Shown here: in pieces, positions 1 to 6,588 of the stretch | Layout: each line of letters opens with the position of its first letter | Position numbering within the stretch: position 1 is the first letter of the stretch | DNA from: an uncultured Acetatifactor sp. | GTDB lineage: Bacteria; Bacillota; Clostridia; Lachnospirales; Lachnospiraceae | NCBI GenBank assembly: GCA_910584435.1 | Contig: CAJUAP010000086.1 | Location: 1-13,329, forward strand | Direction of reading: 5' to 3' | Length of the DNA: 13,329 nt | Translations under genes and position numbers: made by a program | Notes under the pieces: model-generated | What the model saw: the letters and a program-made list of their open reading frames with translations, nothing else | Databases searched by the model: none | Told to the model about the DNA's origin: nothing

Positions 1-1
1 T

Positions 2-853
2 GATATTGTGGAGGAAATGTACCGGACACAGGATGAATATGGCGGATGGGGGCATTTTCAATCAAAGGATTATTCCGTGAAAGCAAAAATCCCTACATCC
101 AGCGTGGGAATTGAACGCTGCCTTTATATCGGGTTGACAGTGGAGGATAGGGATATTTTGTTTATGGCAGAGGAATACCTGAAAGAACTGCTGCTGGGCA
201 CAAGCCATGAAAAGCTTTGGGAGAAAAACGAACGTGCGCTTCCTTGGCAGAGGGCGAGTGTATGTAATCTGCTGGAAGCGGTTGCACCGTATTCTCCTTT
301 ATGTGATGAAACCTGGCATCAGTGGCTGTTCATAGCAGGCAGAGCCTACGAGGATGGGGAATATTCCTATGAGAAGGACAAAGCTGCGCAGCATGAAGTG
401 TTTCTAACCAGAGAAAGCAGACTTGTCCCCATGCAGAGTGAATTGTTGTTGAAGAGACGGGAGGAACTATCCATTTCTCTTGAGGATGCCATGCTGCGGC
501 ATCTGGGGGGCTCTGCTTCTGAAAATGGTCACTTTTGGGATAAAACGCCGCACAGACTTCCTGAAAAATTTGTATATAATAAGACCAGAAGATGGTTTAA
601 GACATTTAACTATATCAATCAATTCAGAGGTTCTGCTTGTTATCTGCAGAATGCGGTGGAATGGATTATGGAAAATGTACGTGAAGACGGAGTGTGGGAC
701 TGGGGAACACAGGTCAAAGATCCCTGGGGATATTTCGGCTATTTTTCCTGTAATAAAAACTATAAATACAATCGGGTGGTTGACTGCACAATAGAAATAC
801 TGGATTTTCTAAAACATTATATTGAGAATAACAGGTTTACAGAACAGAGATAA
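2..853 (+). CDS. Unrecognised protein, 5'-partial; possible alpha/alpha-toroid (terpenoid-cyclase-like) fold
   Basis: The reading frame is open to the left edge, so the gene almost certainly begins outside the window. The GTG at 8 and ATG at 17 are poor starts: the only purine-rich site (GGAGG, 10-14) sits two bases from the ATG. About 283 residues are visible. No family is firmly recognised. Two segments, DEYGGWGHF near the start and EDGVWDWG near the end, each followed by a helix with small and hydrophobic residues, resemble the glycine/tryptophan turns between helix pairs in squalene-hopene-cyclase or prenyltransferase-like toroids. That is a resemblance only. The protein is rich in aromatic residues and has no signal peptide or membrane segment in the visible part. 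The last residues (ENNRFTEQR) and the TAA stop lie inside a 22-bp tandem repeat. The next gene is a GNAT acetyltransferase on the same strand after an 82-bp gap. Confidence 0.75.
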   Translation, partial: DIVEEMYRTQDEYGGWGHFQSKDYSVKAKIPTSSVGIERCLYIGLTVEDRDILFMAEEYLKELLLGTSHEKLWEKNERALPWQRASVCNLLEAVAPYSPLCDETWHQWLFIAGRAYEDGEYSYEKDKAAQHEVFLTRESRLVPMQSELLLKRREELSISLEDAMLRHLGGSASENGHFWDKTPHRLPEKFVYNKTRRWFKTFNYINQFRGSACYLQNAVEWIMENVREDGVWDWGTQVKDPWGYFGYFSCNKNYKYNRVVDCTIEILDFLKHYIENNRFTEQR

Positions 854-890
854 CAGATTTACAGAATAGAGATAATAAATTTACAGAAAA
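824..890 (+). repeat. Three tandem copies of a ~22-bp unit spanning the stop of the first gene
   Basis: Copies are at 824-846 (23 bp), 847-868 and 869-890. Each begins GAGA(A)TAA and ends TTTACAGAA plus two bases; copies 2 and 3 differ at only a few positions. The stop codon TAA (851-853) lies in copy 2. The unit is not a multiple of three, so a change in copy number would shift the reading frame at the C-terminus. There are no spacers, so this is not a CRISPR. Confidence 0.8.
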
Positions 891-935
891 TGCAGTATAG
901 GATGATAAATGGCAAACACAAGGAGGAAGGCAATT

Positions 936-1382
936 ATGGTTATCAGAAAGGCAAGAAGTACGGATGCAGATGATTTGAAAGTGTTGTATTTTGAATATTT
1001 GACACATTTTCCGCCCAAAGAAGAACAGGATATGAATTTATGGCGGCATCTTCTTGATAAGTTCGAGAAAGATGATAATATGTATTTATTGGTGACAGAG
1101 GAAGATGGAAAGGTAGTTTCTTCCATACAAATGGCGATAATAGAAAGCTTAACACATAATGTCAGTCCGTTTGCGGTTATCGAAAATGTTGTGACACATA
1201 TAGATTACAGAAGTAAAGGTTATGCATCCGCATTGCTGGGAAAGGCGTCAGAGATAGCCAGGGAGCATGGATGTTATAAAATTTCTCTTGAAACAGGATC
1301 GAACAAAGAAAGTACTCTAAATTTTTATAGAAAAAACGGATTTGAGATTGACAAAAAGCATTCCTGCCTGAAGAGACTTTAG
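936..1382 (+). CDS. GNAT family N-acetyltransferase
   Basis: A protein of 148 residues, the usual size of a single GNAT domain. GNAT enzymes move an acetyl group from acetyl-CoA to an amine; the substrate here cannot be told. The start is placed at ATG 936 because AAGGAGG (920-926) lies at ideal distance upstream, whereas the in-frame ATG at 909 has none. The protein then begins MVIRKARSTDADDL, the typical GNAT first strand and helix. The acetyl-CoA-binding motif A is visible as NVVTHIDYRSKGYASALL, with the R-x-x-G-x-A pyrophosphate loop at about residues 92-97. Motif B follows as SLETGSNKESTLNFYRKNGFE near the C-terminus. No signal peptide is present. The truncated HAD reading frame starts immediately after the stop, so the two may be co-transcribed. 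Confidence 0.88.
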   Translation: MVIRKARSTDADDLKVLYFEYLTHFPPKEEQDMNLWRHLLDKFEKDDNMYLLVTEEDGKVVSSIQMAIIESLTHNVSPFAVIENVVTHIDYRSKGYASALLGKASEIAREHGCYKISLETGSNKESTLNFYRKNGFEIDKKHSCLKRL

Positions 1383-1397
1383 CATATATACAATGTA

Positions 1398-2066
1398 TTG
1401 GTAGAATGTCATAGAAGAGGAATGATTCTTATGGCAGCAACCGCCCGTCCCGAAAGAGCTGTTTTAACATATCAAAATCAAATTGGGTTTGAGGCGGTTA
1501 CCACATTAAACGGTGCAAGAATTATTCTGCCGGATCGTATCATTGAAAATGGTATAACGCCTTCCAGTGCAGAAGCTATTCTGAAAAAGGTAGTTATGAT
1601 ACCAGACATAATGTTATCATTGGAAACGGAACAGGGTATTTTTTCAAATATTCCAATACCTGAATGGAATGCAATCGTCTTTCATGAATTTCCTGCTTTA
1701 CCGACAGAAAGTATCATATATAAAATACTACTAAGCAGCCAAAAAAGTAATATACAATTTGAAGTGGAAAAGGCTTTAACCACAGATACTTATATGACAG
1801 TGGCGGAAGGTAAATTAGTACAGATAATGAGTACCGCATCCACCAAATGGAATGGCGTTAAAGTGATGCTGGAAACTTTAGGTATCAAGCAGAATGAGGC
1901 AGTATATTTCGGAGATGATAATGATGATATAGAACCGATAAAAAATTGCGGTGTGGGTGTTGCTGTTTCTAATGCGATTAGTGAGGTTCTTGATGTGGCA
2001 GACTTTATAACAGAGAGTAATGATATGGATGGCGTAGCCAGATATATCGAAAAAAATATCTTGTAA
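1398..2066 (+). pseudogene. Cof-type HAD phosphatase lacking its N-terminal catalytic motif
   Basis: The frame resembles Cof/YbiA-type haloacid-dehalogenase hydrolases from motif II onward. Motif II is the threonine in MAATARPERA, then comes a C2-type cap region, then the motif III lysine region (STKWNGVKVMLETLGI) and the motif IV acidic loop GDDNDD with the usual GVGVAVSNA and D-F-I-T sequence. What is missing is motif I, the DxDGTL segment that carries the nucleophilic aspartate and normally lies about 30 residues before motif II. The frame runs only from the GNAT stop codon (1380-1382), and its first residues (NVLVECHRRG) already match the helix just before motif II. There is no good start codon or ribosome binding site (TTG at 1398; ATG at 1422 and 1431). 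The likely history is a deletion that fused the GNAT end to a headless HAD gene. Without the aspartate it should not work as a phosphatase. Confidence 0.7.
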
Positions 2067-2113
2067 TGTTCTTATCCAGATTTTTTGGTCAAATATAAGA
2101 AAAAGGCTAAAGT

Positions 2114-2244
2114 AAAAAATGGCAGCAGTTCAGCCATGCCATTCATAAGCCGCCGGAATATATATTTCCACCAATAATGCCAGGTCTTTGCCGGCGACTT
2201 ATTTCATGTCGGGCGTCCGCATGGCTGAACTGCTGCAAAAAATG
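2114..2244. mobile_element. 115-bp miniature inverted-repeat element with 8-bp target duplication
   Basis: The element spans 2122-2236. Its ends are a perfect 18-bp inverted repeat, GCAGCAGTTCAGCCATGC at 2122-2139 and its reverse complement at 2219-2236. Immediately outside both ends lies the same octamer, AAAAAATG (2114-2121 and 2237-2244), as expected of a target-site duplication. An inner inverted repeat (2145-2156 with 2191-2202, 11 of 12 pairs) lets most of the element fold into one long hairpin. It has no open reading frame and is too short for a transposase, so it would be non-autonomous. Most of its left and middle sequence recurs at 13200-13265. The A-run in the octamer slightly weakens the evidence for a duplication. 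Confidence 0.75.
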
Positions 2245-2266
2245 CAGTTCCCATGAGCTTACGCCC

Positions 2267-2295
2267 TTGAATTTAAGGACAATTCACAGTATAAT
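2267..2295 (+). promoter_or_regulatory. Sigma-A type promoter of pgi
   Basis: TTGAAT (2267-2272), a 17-base spacer, and a perfect TATAAT (2290-2295). Transcription would begin near 2302, giving a leader of about 58 bases before the pgi ATG. The promoter lies about 30 bp beyond the miniature element. Confidence 0.7.
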
Positions 2296-2359
2296 GATGA
2301 AGTAAGGTAATATGACTGTTGACAGAAATAGAAAAAATAGAAGGAGGTCGGAAGTAACT

Positions 2360-3940
2360 ATGATTACCTGGAACAACTTGGATACCATCCCGGCATATCA
2401 GGACTTGCAGAAGGCAGCGCCCGTCAATCTGGCGGAGGCAATGGCAGGGGAGAAAGGGGCAGAGCGCGTCAAAAAATACAGTGTGCCCATGGCAGCAGGA
2501 CTTTCCTATCACTATGCTGCAAAGCAGGTGGATGATGAGGTGCTGAAAGCGCTTGCAAAACTGGCGGAGGAAACACAGCTTTCGGAGAAATTTGAAGCCC
2601 TTTACAACGGCGAAGTGATAAATACCGGGGAGAAGCGCAGGGTGCTTCACCATATGACCAGGGGCCAGTTAGGGGAAGCCGTTGAGGCTGACGGTGCAGA
2701 TAAGCGCAGTTTCTATGTGGAACAGCAGAAGAAGATTGCAGAGCTGGCGGACAAAGTGCATAAGGGTGAGATTACCAATGCGGCAGGGGAGAAGTTCACC
2801 ACTGTGGTACAGATCGGCATCGGCGGCAGTGACCTTGGACCTCGTGCCATGTACCTGGCTTTGGAAAATTGGGCGAAGGCAAACAATACCTTCAAAATGG
2901 AAGCCAGATTTATCAGCAATGTAGATCCTGACGATGCGGCGGCGGTATTGAATACCATTGATGTAGCTCATTCCCTCTTTGTACTGGTATCCAAATCGGG
3001 AACCACCTTAGAGACGCTGACCAATGAATCCTTTGTAAAAGACGCGCTGAAGAATGCGGGCCTGGATGCTTCCAGACACATGATTGCCGTCACCAGCGAG
3101 ACGTCGCCTCTGGCAAAGAGCGATGATTACCTGGCGGCGTTCTTCATGGATGATTATATCGGCGGCCGTTTTTCTTCCACCTCAGGCGTTGGCGGAGCGG
3201 TGCTGTCCCTGGCCTTTGGCCCTGAAGTATTTGCACAATTCCTGGAAGGTGCGGCAGAGGAAGACAAGCTGGCAAAGAATAAGGATATGTTGGCAAATCC
3301 CGCTATGCTGGACGCTTTGATCGGAGTGTATGAGAGGAATGTGCTGGGGTATCAGAATACGGCGGTATTGCCCTATTCCCAGGCGTTGAGCCGTTTCCCC
3401 GCCCATCTGCAGCAGCTTGATATGGAATCCAACGGTAAGTCGGTGAACCGCTTCGGCGAACCTGTCAATTATTCCACGGGCCCCGTGATTTTTGGGGAGC
3501 CTGGCACCAATGGGCAGCATTCATTCTATCAATTGCTGCATCAGGGAACGGATATTGTGCCCCTGCAGTTTGTCGGGTTTAAGAATAACCAGATGGGCAT
3601 GGATGTTGTGATTCAGGACAGCACAAGCCAGCAGAAGCTCTGCGCAAATGTAGCGGCGCAGATTATCGCGTTTGCATGCGGCAAGAAAGATGAGAACCGG
3701 AATAAAAATTTTGAAGGCGGACGCCCGTCCAGTATTATTATCGGCGAACAGCTGACCCCCCAGGCATTGGGTGCCCTGCTGTCTCATTTTGAAAATAAGG
3801 TGATGTTCCAGGGCTTTGTATGGAATATTAACAGCTTTGACCAGGAAGGCGTACAGCTGGGGAAAGTTCTGGCAAAGAAGGTACTTGCCCATGACACGGA
3901 TGGGGCTCTGAAAGAATACAGTGATCTGCTGGGAATTTAA
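2360..3940 (+). CDS. pgi: Glucose-6-phosphate isomerase
   Basis: A cytoplasmic enzyme of glycolysis and gluconeogenesis that interconverts glucose-6-phosphate and fructose-6-phosphate. The start is ATG 2360, preceded by AAGGAGG (2341-2347); this gives 526 residues. The in-frame ATG at 2312 lacks a ribosome binding site. Two SIS sugar-phosphate domains are visible. GIGGSDLGPRAM and SKSGTTLET (about 211-219) bind phosphate. DYIGGRFSSTSGVG (about 265-278) is the first PGI signature. FGEPGTNGQHSFYQLLHQG (about 378-396) holds the expected catalytic glutamate near 380, and SFDQEGVQLGK near 502 holds the catalytic lysine. The length fits the longer PGI class rather than the ~450-residue form of Bacillus. 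The stretch after HQG (QFVGFKNNQ, then DSTSQQKLCANV) differs from the E. coli form and, from memory, is closer to chlamydial-type PGI. The gene has its own promoter and a terminator about 200 bp downstream, so it is probably monocistronic. Confidence 0.97.
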   Translation: MITWNNLDTIPAYQDLQKAAPVNLAEAMAGEKGAERVKKYSVPMAAGLSYHYAAKQVDDEVLKALAKLAEETQLSEKFEALYNGEVINTGEKRRVLHHMTRGQLGEAVEADGADKRSFYVEQQKKIAELADKVHKGEITNAAGEKFTTVVQIGIGGSDLGPRAMYLALENWAKANNTFKMEARFISNVDPDDAAAVLNTIDVAHSLFVLVSKSGTTLETLTNESFVKDALKNAGLDASRHMIAVTSETSPLAKSDDYLAAFFMDDYIGGRFSSTSGVGGAVLSLAFGPEVFAQFLEGAAEEDKLAKNKDMLANPAMLDALIGVYERNVLGYQNTAVLPYSQALSRFPAHLQQLDMESNGKSVNRFGEPVNYSTGPVIFGEPGTNGQHSFYQLLHQGTDIVPLQFVGFKNNQMGMDVVIQDSTSQQKLCANVAAQIIAFACGKKDENRNKNFEGGRPSSIIIGEQLTPQALGALLSHFENKVMFQGFVWNINSFDQEGVQLGKVLAKKVLAHDTDGALKEYSDLLGI

Positions 3941-3973
3941 ACTGCACGCCGGTTAAATTTGCAGCACAACCCG

Positions 3974-4036
3974 ACTGCAGACCGCCAGCCAGGTACTTTC
4001 CCAGAGGCGTTACTGTAAATCCTGGCGGTCTGCAGT
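3974..4036. repeat. Inverted repeat, 15-bp perfect arms
   Basis: ACTGCAGACCGCCAG (3974-3988) pairs perfectly with 4022-4036 across a 33-base interior. There is no T-run, so it is not a standard terminator, and no flanking direct repeat. The left flank AACCCG and right flank ATA are shared with the next inverted repeat at 4074-4127. Confidence 0.7.
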
Positions 4037-4073
4037 ATAAACGGATAGTCACTATAACTTGCCAGGTAACCCG

Positions 4074-4127
4074 ACTCACGAGCGAAAAGCGCCAAGGTCA
4101 TCACGGCAGATTTCATCACTCGTGAGT
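4074..4127. repeat. Inverted repeat, 9-bp perfect arms
   Basis: ACTCACGAG (4074-4082) pairs with CTCGTGAGT (4119-4127) across 36 bases. It lies just before the pgi terminator. Its outer flanks (AACCCG on the left, ATA on the right) match those of the inverted repeat at 3974-4036, which suggests a related origin. Confidence 0.6.
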
Positions 4128-4142
4128 ATAGATAAAAAAGGA

Positions 4143-4188
4143 ATCTGTCGTCCTGAGAGGTATCGCTTCACAGGGCGGCAGATTTTTT
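4143..4188 (+). terminator. Rho-independent terminator downstream of pgi
   Basis: ATCTGTCGTCCTG (4143-4155) pairs with CAGGGCGGCAGAT (4171-4183), using G-U pairs in the RNA, over a 15-base loop, and is followed by six T residues (4183-4188). An A-run just before the stem could let it also work on the opposite strand. Confidence 0.85.
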
Positions 4189-4207
4189 ATGGTTTTTAAA
4201 GTCTATT

Positions 4208-4231
4208 CAAGTTCCCACTTGTGGGAACTTG
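4208..4231. promoter_or_regulatory. 24-bp palindrome upstream of the topoisomerase genes
   Basis: CAAGTTCCCAC (4208-4218) and GTGGGAACTTG (4221-4231) are perfect inverted arms separated by two bases. The tiny spacer favours a protein-binding operator in DNA over an RNA hairpin. It lies about 120 bp upstream of the parE -35 box, far for a simple repressor site. No regulator can be named. Confidence 0.4.
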
Positions 4232-4351
4232 TTCCGGTCTCTCCGCTCCGGTGTTCATATTTCCTCTTGACATTTTTTGCCGGACAATAAAATACGGCGC
4301 ACAGAAATAAAAAAGAAAAGGAACCAGAAAAAGAAAAATAGAAAACAAATG

Positions 4352-4380
4352 TTTGCATAATTTGATTTTTGTGTTATACT
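4352..4380 (+). promoter_or_regulatory. Sigma-A type promoter of parE
   Basis: TTTGCA (4352-4357), a 17-base spacer, and TATACT (4375-4380). The 50 or so bases before it (about 4295-4350) are strongly A-rich on this strand, as in UP-elements or curved DNA. The leader to the ATG at 4465 would be about 78 bases. The rest of the gap 3941-4464 holds only the hairpins, terminator and palindrome listed. Confidence 0.6.
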
Positions 4381-4464
4381 CATAGGGCAGAAAGTTTATA
4401 TCGTAAGTGCATGGCCATTCATGTGCATTGTGAAAAAACATTATGGTGTGAGGAGTTTTGGAAT

Positions 4465-6414
4465 ATGGCGAAGACAAATAATATGGGAGGAGAGCATTCC
4501 GCAGACAATTACGATGCCTCCAGTATTACCGTACTGGAAGGGCTGGAAGCGGTACGCAAGCGTCCGGGGATGTATATCGGGAGTGTCTCTACAAAGGGAT
4601 TAAACCATTTAATCTATGAAATTGTAGATAATGCTGTGGACGAACATCTGGCGGGAGTCTGCGATACCATAAAGGTAATTCTGGAGGCTGACGGCTCCGC
4701 TACGGTCATTGACAATGGCAGAGGGATTCCGGTGGGAATGCATGAGAAGGGTATCAGCGCGGAACGGCTGGTATTCACAACGCTTCACGCAGGAGGCAAA
4801 TTTGACAATTCCGCTTACAAGACCAGCGGCGGTCTTCATGGCGTGGGTTCTTCTGTGGTGAATGCCCTTTCTACCAGAATGACTGTTACGGTCAAAACAG
4901 GCGGCTTTATCTATGAAGATAAATATGAGAGAGGAATTCCGGTCATACCCCTGGAAAACGGTCTGCTTCCTGTGAAGGGTAAGACAAAAGAGACAGGAAC
5001 CACAATTAATTTCCTGCCTGACGATACCATTTTTGATAAGACCCGTTTCAAAGAGGATGATGTAAAAAGCCGTCTTCATGAGACTGCCTATCTGAATCCT
5101 GAATTGACGATTAGTTTCGAGGACAGACGTAGGGAAGAGCCGGAGATTATCACATATCATGAACCGGAGGGTATCACAGGATTTATCAAGGATATGAATA
5201 AAGCCCAGGAAACCGTCCATGACGTGATTTATTTCAGCGGAGAGAGCGAGGGTATCTCCGTGGAAGCGGCATTTCAATATATCAATGAATTTCATGAGAA
5301 TGTGCTTGGCTTCTGCAATAATATTTATAATTCCGAAGGCGGCACTCATCTGACCGGCTTTAAGACCATGTTCACCAATGTGATCAATACTTATGCCAGG
5401 GAGCTTGGCATACTGAAGGAAAAGGATGCCAATTTTACGGGAGCTGATGTAAGGAACGGCATGACGGCTGTGGTTTCCATCAAGCATCCCGATCCGCGTT
5501 TTGAAGGGCAGACTAAGACGAAGCTTGACAATCAGGATGCAGCGAAAGTTGTCTCCAAGGTGACAGGGGAAGAAATCAGCCGTTTCTTTGACAGGAATCT
5601 GGAAACCTTGAAGAATATCATTTCCTGTGCGGAAAAGGCAGCCAAAATCCGTAAATCCGAAGAAAGAGCCAAGACAAATATGCTGACAAAGCAGAAGTTT
5701 TCCTTTGACTCCAATGGAAAACTGGCGAACTGCGAGTCAAAAGACCCTTCTAAATGCGAGATATTCATTGTGGAGGGAGATTCGGCAGGGGGCAGTGCCA
5801 AGACCGCAAGAAACAGGATGTTCCAGGCAATCCTTCCCATACGGGGTAAGATTCTGAATGTGGAGAAGGCCAGTATAGACAAAGTGCTTGCAAATGCAGA
5901 GATCAAGACCATGATCAATGCTTTTGGCTGTGGGTTTTCCGAAGGGTATGGGAATGATTTTGATATTCATAAGCTGCGCTATGATAAAATCATTATTATG
6001 ACTGATGCGGATGTGGACGGTTCCCATATTTCCATCCTGCTTCTGACCCTGTTCTACAGATTTATGCCGGAGCTGATTTTTGAAGGACATGTGTATATTG
6101 CCATGCCGCCCCTGTACAAAGCCATGCCTTCCAAAGGGCAGGAGCAATACCTTTATGATGACAAAGCGTTGGAAAAATACCGTAAAACCCACAAAGGCCC
6201 TTTTACGTTACAGAGATATAAGGGGCTGGGGGAAATGGATGCGGAGCAATTATGGGAGACAACGCTGAACCCGGAGACCAGAATGATGAAGCTGGTGGAG
6301 ATTGAAGACGCCAGAATGGCCTCTGAAGTGACAGAACTGCTGATGGGAACGGAAGTGCCTCCAAGGAAGACTTTCATCTATGACCATGCTGTAGATGCGG
6401 ATCTGGATATTTGA
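4465..6414 (+). CDS. parE: Type IIA DNA topoisomerase subunit B (ParE/GyrB family)
   Basis: The ATPase subunit of a type IIA topoisomerase, working with the subunit A encoded next door to pass duplexes through a transient double-strand break. The start at ATG 4465 follows AGGAG (4451-4455); the longer frame from 4369 would begin inside the -10 box. The product has 649 residues. The GHKL ATPase is clear: EIVDNAVDE (catalytic Glu about 52, Asn 56), DNGRGIP, and HAGGKFDNSAYKTSGGLHGVG for the ATP lid. The TOPRIM domain carries EGDSAGGSA (Glu about 437) and MTDADVDGSH (about 512-521), followed by QRYKGLGEMDAEQLWETT. Length and lack of the Gram-negative GyrB insert fit Firmicutes. GyrB and ParE cannot be separated firmly by eye. 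ParE is preferred because the partner lacks a gyrase box and no dnaA, dnaN or recF lies nearby. Confidence 0.9.
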   Translation: MAKTNNMGGEHSADNYDASSITVLEGLEAVRKRPGMYIGSVSTKGLNHLIYEIVDNAVDEHLAGVCDTIKVILEADGSATVIDNGRGIPVGMHEKGISAERLVFTTLHAGGKFDNSAYKTSGGLHGVGSSVVNALSTRMTVTVKTGGFIYEDKYERGIPVIPLENGLLPVKGKTKETGTTINFLPDDTIFDKTRFKEDDVKSRLHETAYLNPELTISFEDRRREEPEIITYHEPEGITGFIKDMNKAQETVHDVIYFSGESEGISVEAAFQYINEFHENVLGFCNNIYNSEGGTHLTGFKTMFTNVINTYARELGILKEKDANFTGADVRNGMTAVVSIKHPDPRFEGQTKTKLDNQDAAKVVSKVTGEEISRFFDRNLETLKNIISCAEKAAKIRKSEERAKTNMLTKQKFSFDSNGKLANCESKDPSKCEIFIVEGDSAGGSAKTARNRMFQAILPIRGKILNVEKASIDKVLANAEIKTMINAFGCGFSEGYGNDFDIHKLRYDKIIIMTDADVDGSHISILLLTLFYRFMPELIFEGHVYIAMPPLYKAMPSKGQEQYLYDDKALEKYRKTHKGPFTLQRYKGLGEMDAEQLWETTLNPETRMMKLVEIEDARMASEVTELLMGTEVPPRKTFIYDHAVDADLDI

Positions 6415-6455
6415 TGTAACAGTTCAGCGACCTGTCTGAACTGTTACTATTTGAT
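6408..6455. mobile_element. 32-bp palindromic element with exact 8-bp flanking duplication at the parE stop
   Basis: The palindrome is at 6416-6447: arm GTAACAGTTCAG (6416-6427), an 8-base loop, and the complementary arm at 6436-6447. The octamer TATTTGAT lies directly outside both ends (6408-6415 and 6448-6455). The left octamer contains the final codon and TGA stop of parE, so insertion left the protein intact. The reverse complement of this element matches the element at 10792-10823 at 30 of 32 positions. Its RNA would form a 12-bp hairpin but is not followed by a T-run. Confidence 0.75.
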
Positions 6456-6487
6456 AAAATGGTCAAAATGCAGTGTTTCCATTTCCT

Positions 6488-6516
6488 TTTACAAAACATG
6501 AAAACTGTGATATACT
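6488..6516 (+). promoter_or_regulatory. Sigma-A type promoter of parC
   Basis: TTTACA (6488-6493), a 17-base spacer, and TATACT (6511-6516), five of six matches in each box. It lies between the 32-bp palindromic element and the gene, so the A subunit can be transcribed apart from the B subunit. Confidence 0.7.
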
Positions 6517-6588
6517 GTAACCGTTCCGTGTTCTGTCTGCAAGCAGGCAGATTATGATAGATGAATAAGAATGAAAGGTGCCAGGTCA

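Noticed and set aside
824..890. Possible CRISPR array
   Set aside because: The 22-bp units are directly adjacent with no spacers, and no cas gene is present.
2070..2098. Weak inverted repeat TTCTTAT/ATAAGAA after the HAD remnant
   Set aside because: Seven AT-rich pairs with a long loop and no following T-run on the plus strand are too weak to call a terminator.
2320..2325. TTGACA as a second pgi -35 box
   Set aside because: No acceptable -10 hexamer lies 16-18 bases downstream; that position is the ribosome binding site region.
3974..4127. The two hairpins after pgi as further members of the transposable palindrome family
   Set aside because: Their arms do not contain CAGTTCAG and no 8-bp direct repeat abuts either one (ACAACCCG versus ATAAACGG for the first).
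4196..4477. 93-codon minus-strand frame across the parE promoter
   Set aside because: It is low complexity (lysine/phenylalanine-rich from A-tracts), covers the promoter and palindrome, and shows no family features.
4609..5487. 292-codon open frame on the minus strand
   Set aside because: It lies fully opposite the conserved ATPase domain of parE, has no recognisable motif or ribosome binding site, and is a shadow of the coding bias of that gene.
6416..6447. Palindrome after parE as an ordinary rho-independent terminator
   Set aside because: There is no T-run after the stem, it has a near-identical inverted copy elsewhere, and it is bounded by an exact octamer duplication. It could still have some effect on transcripts.
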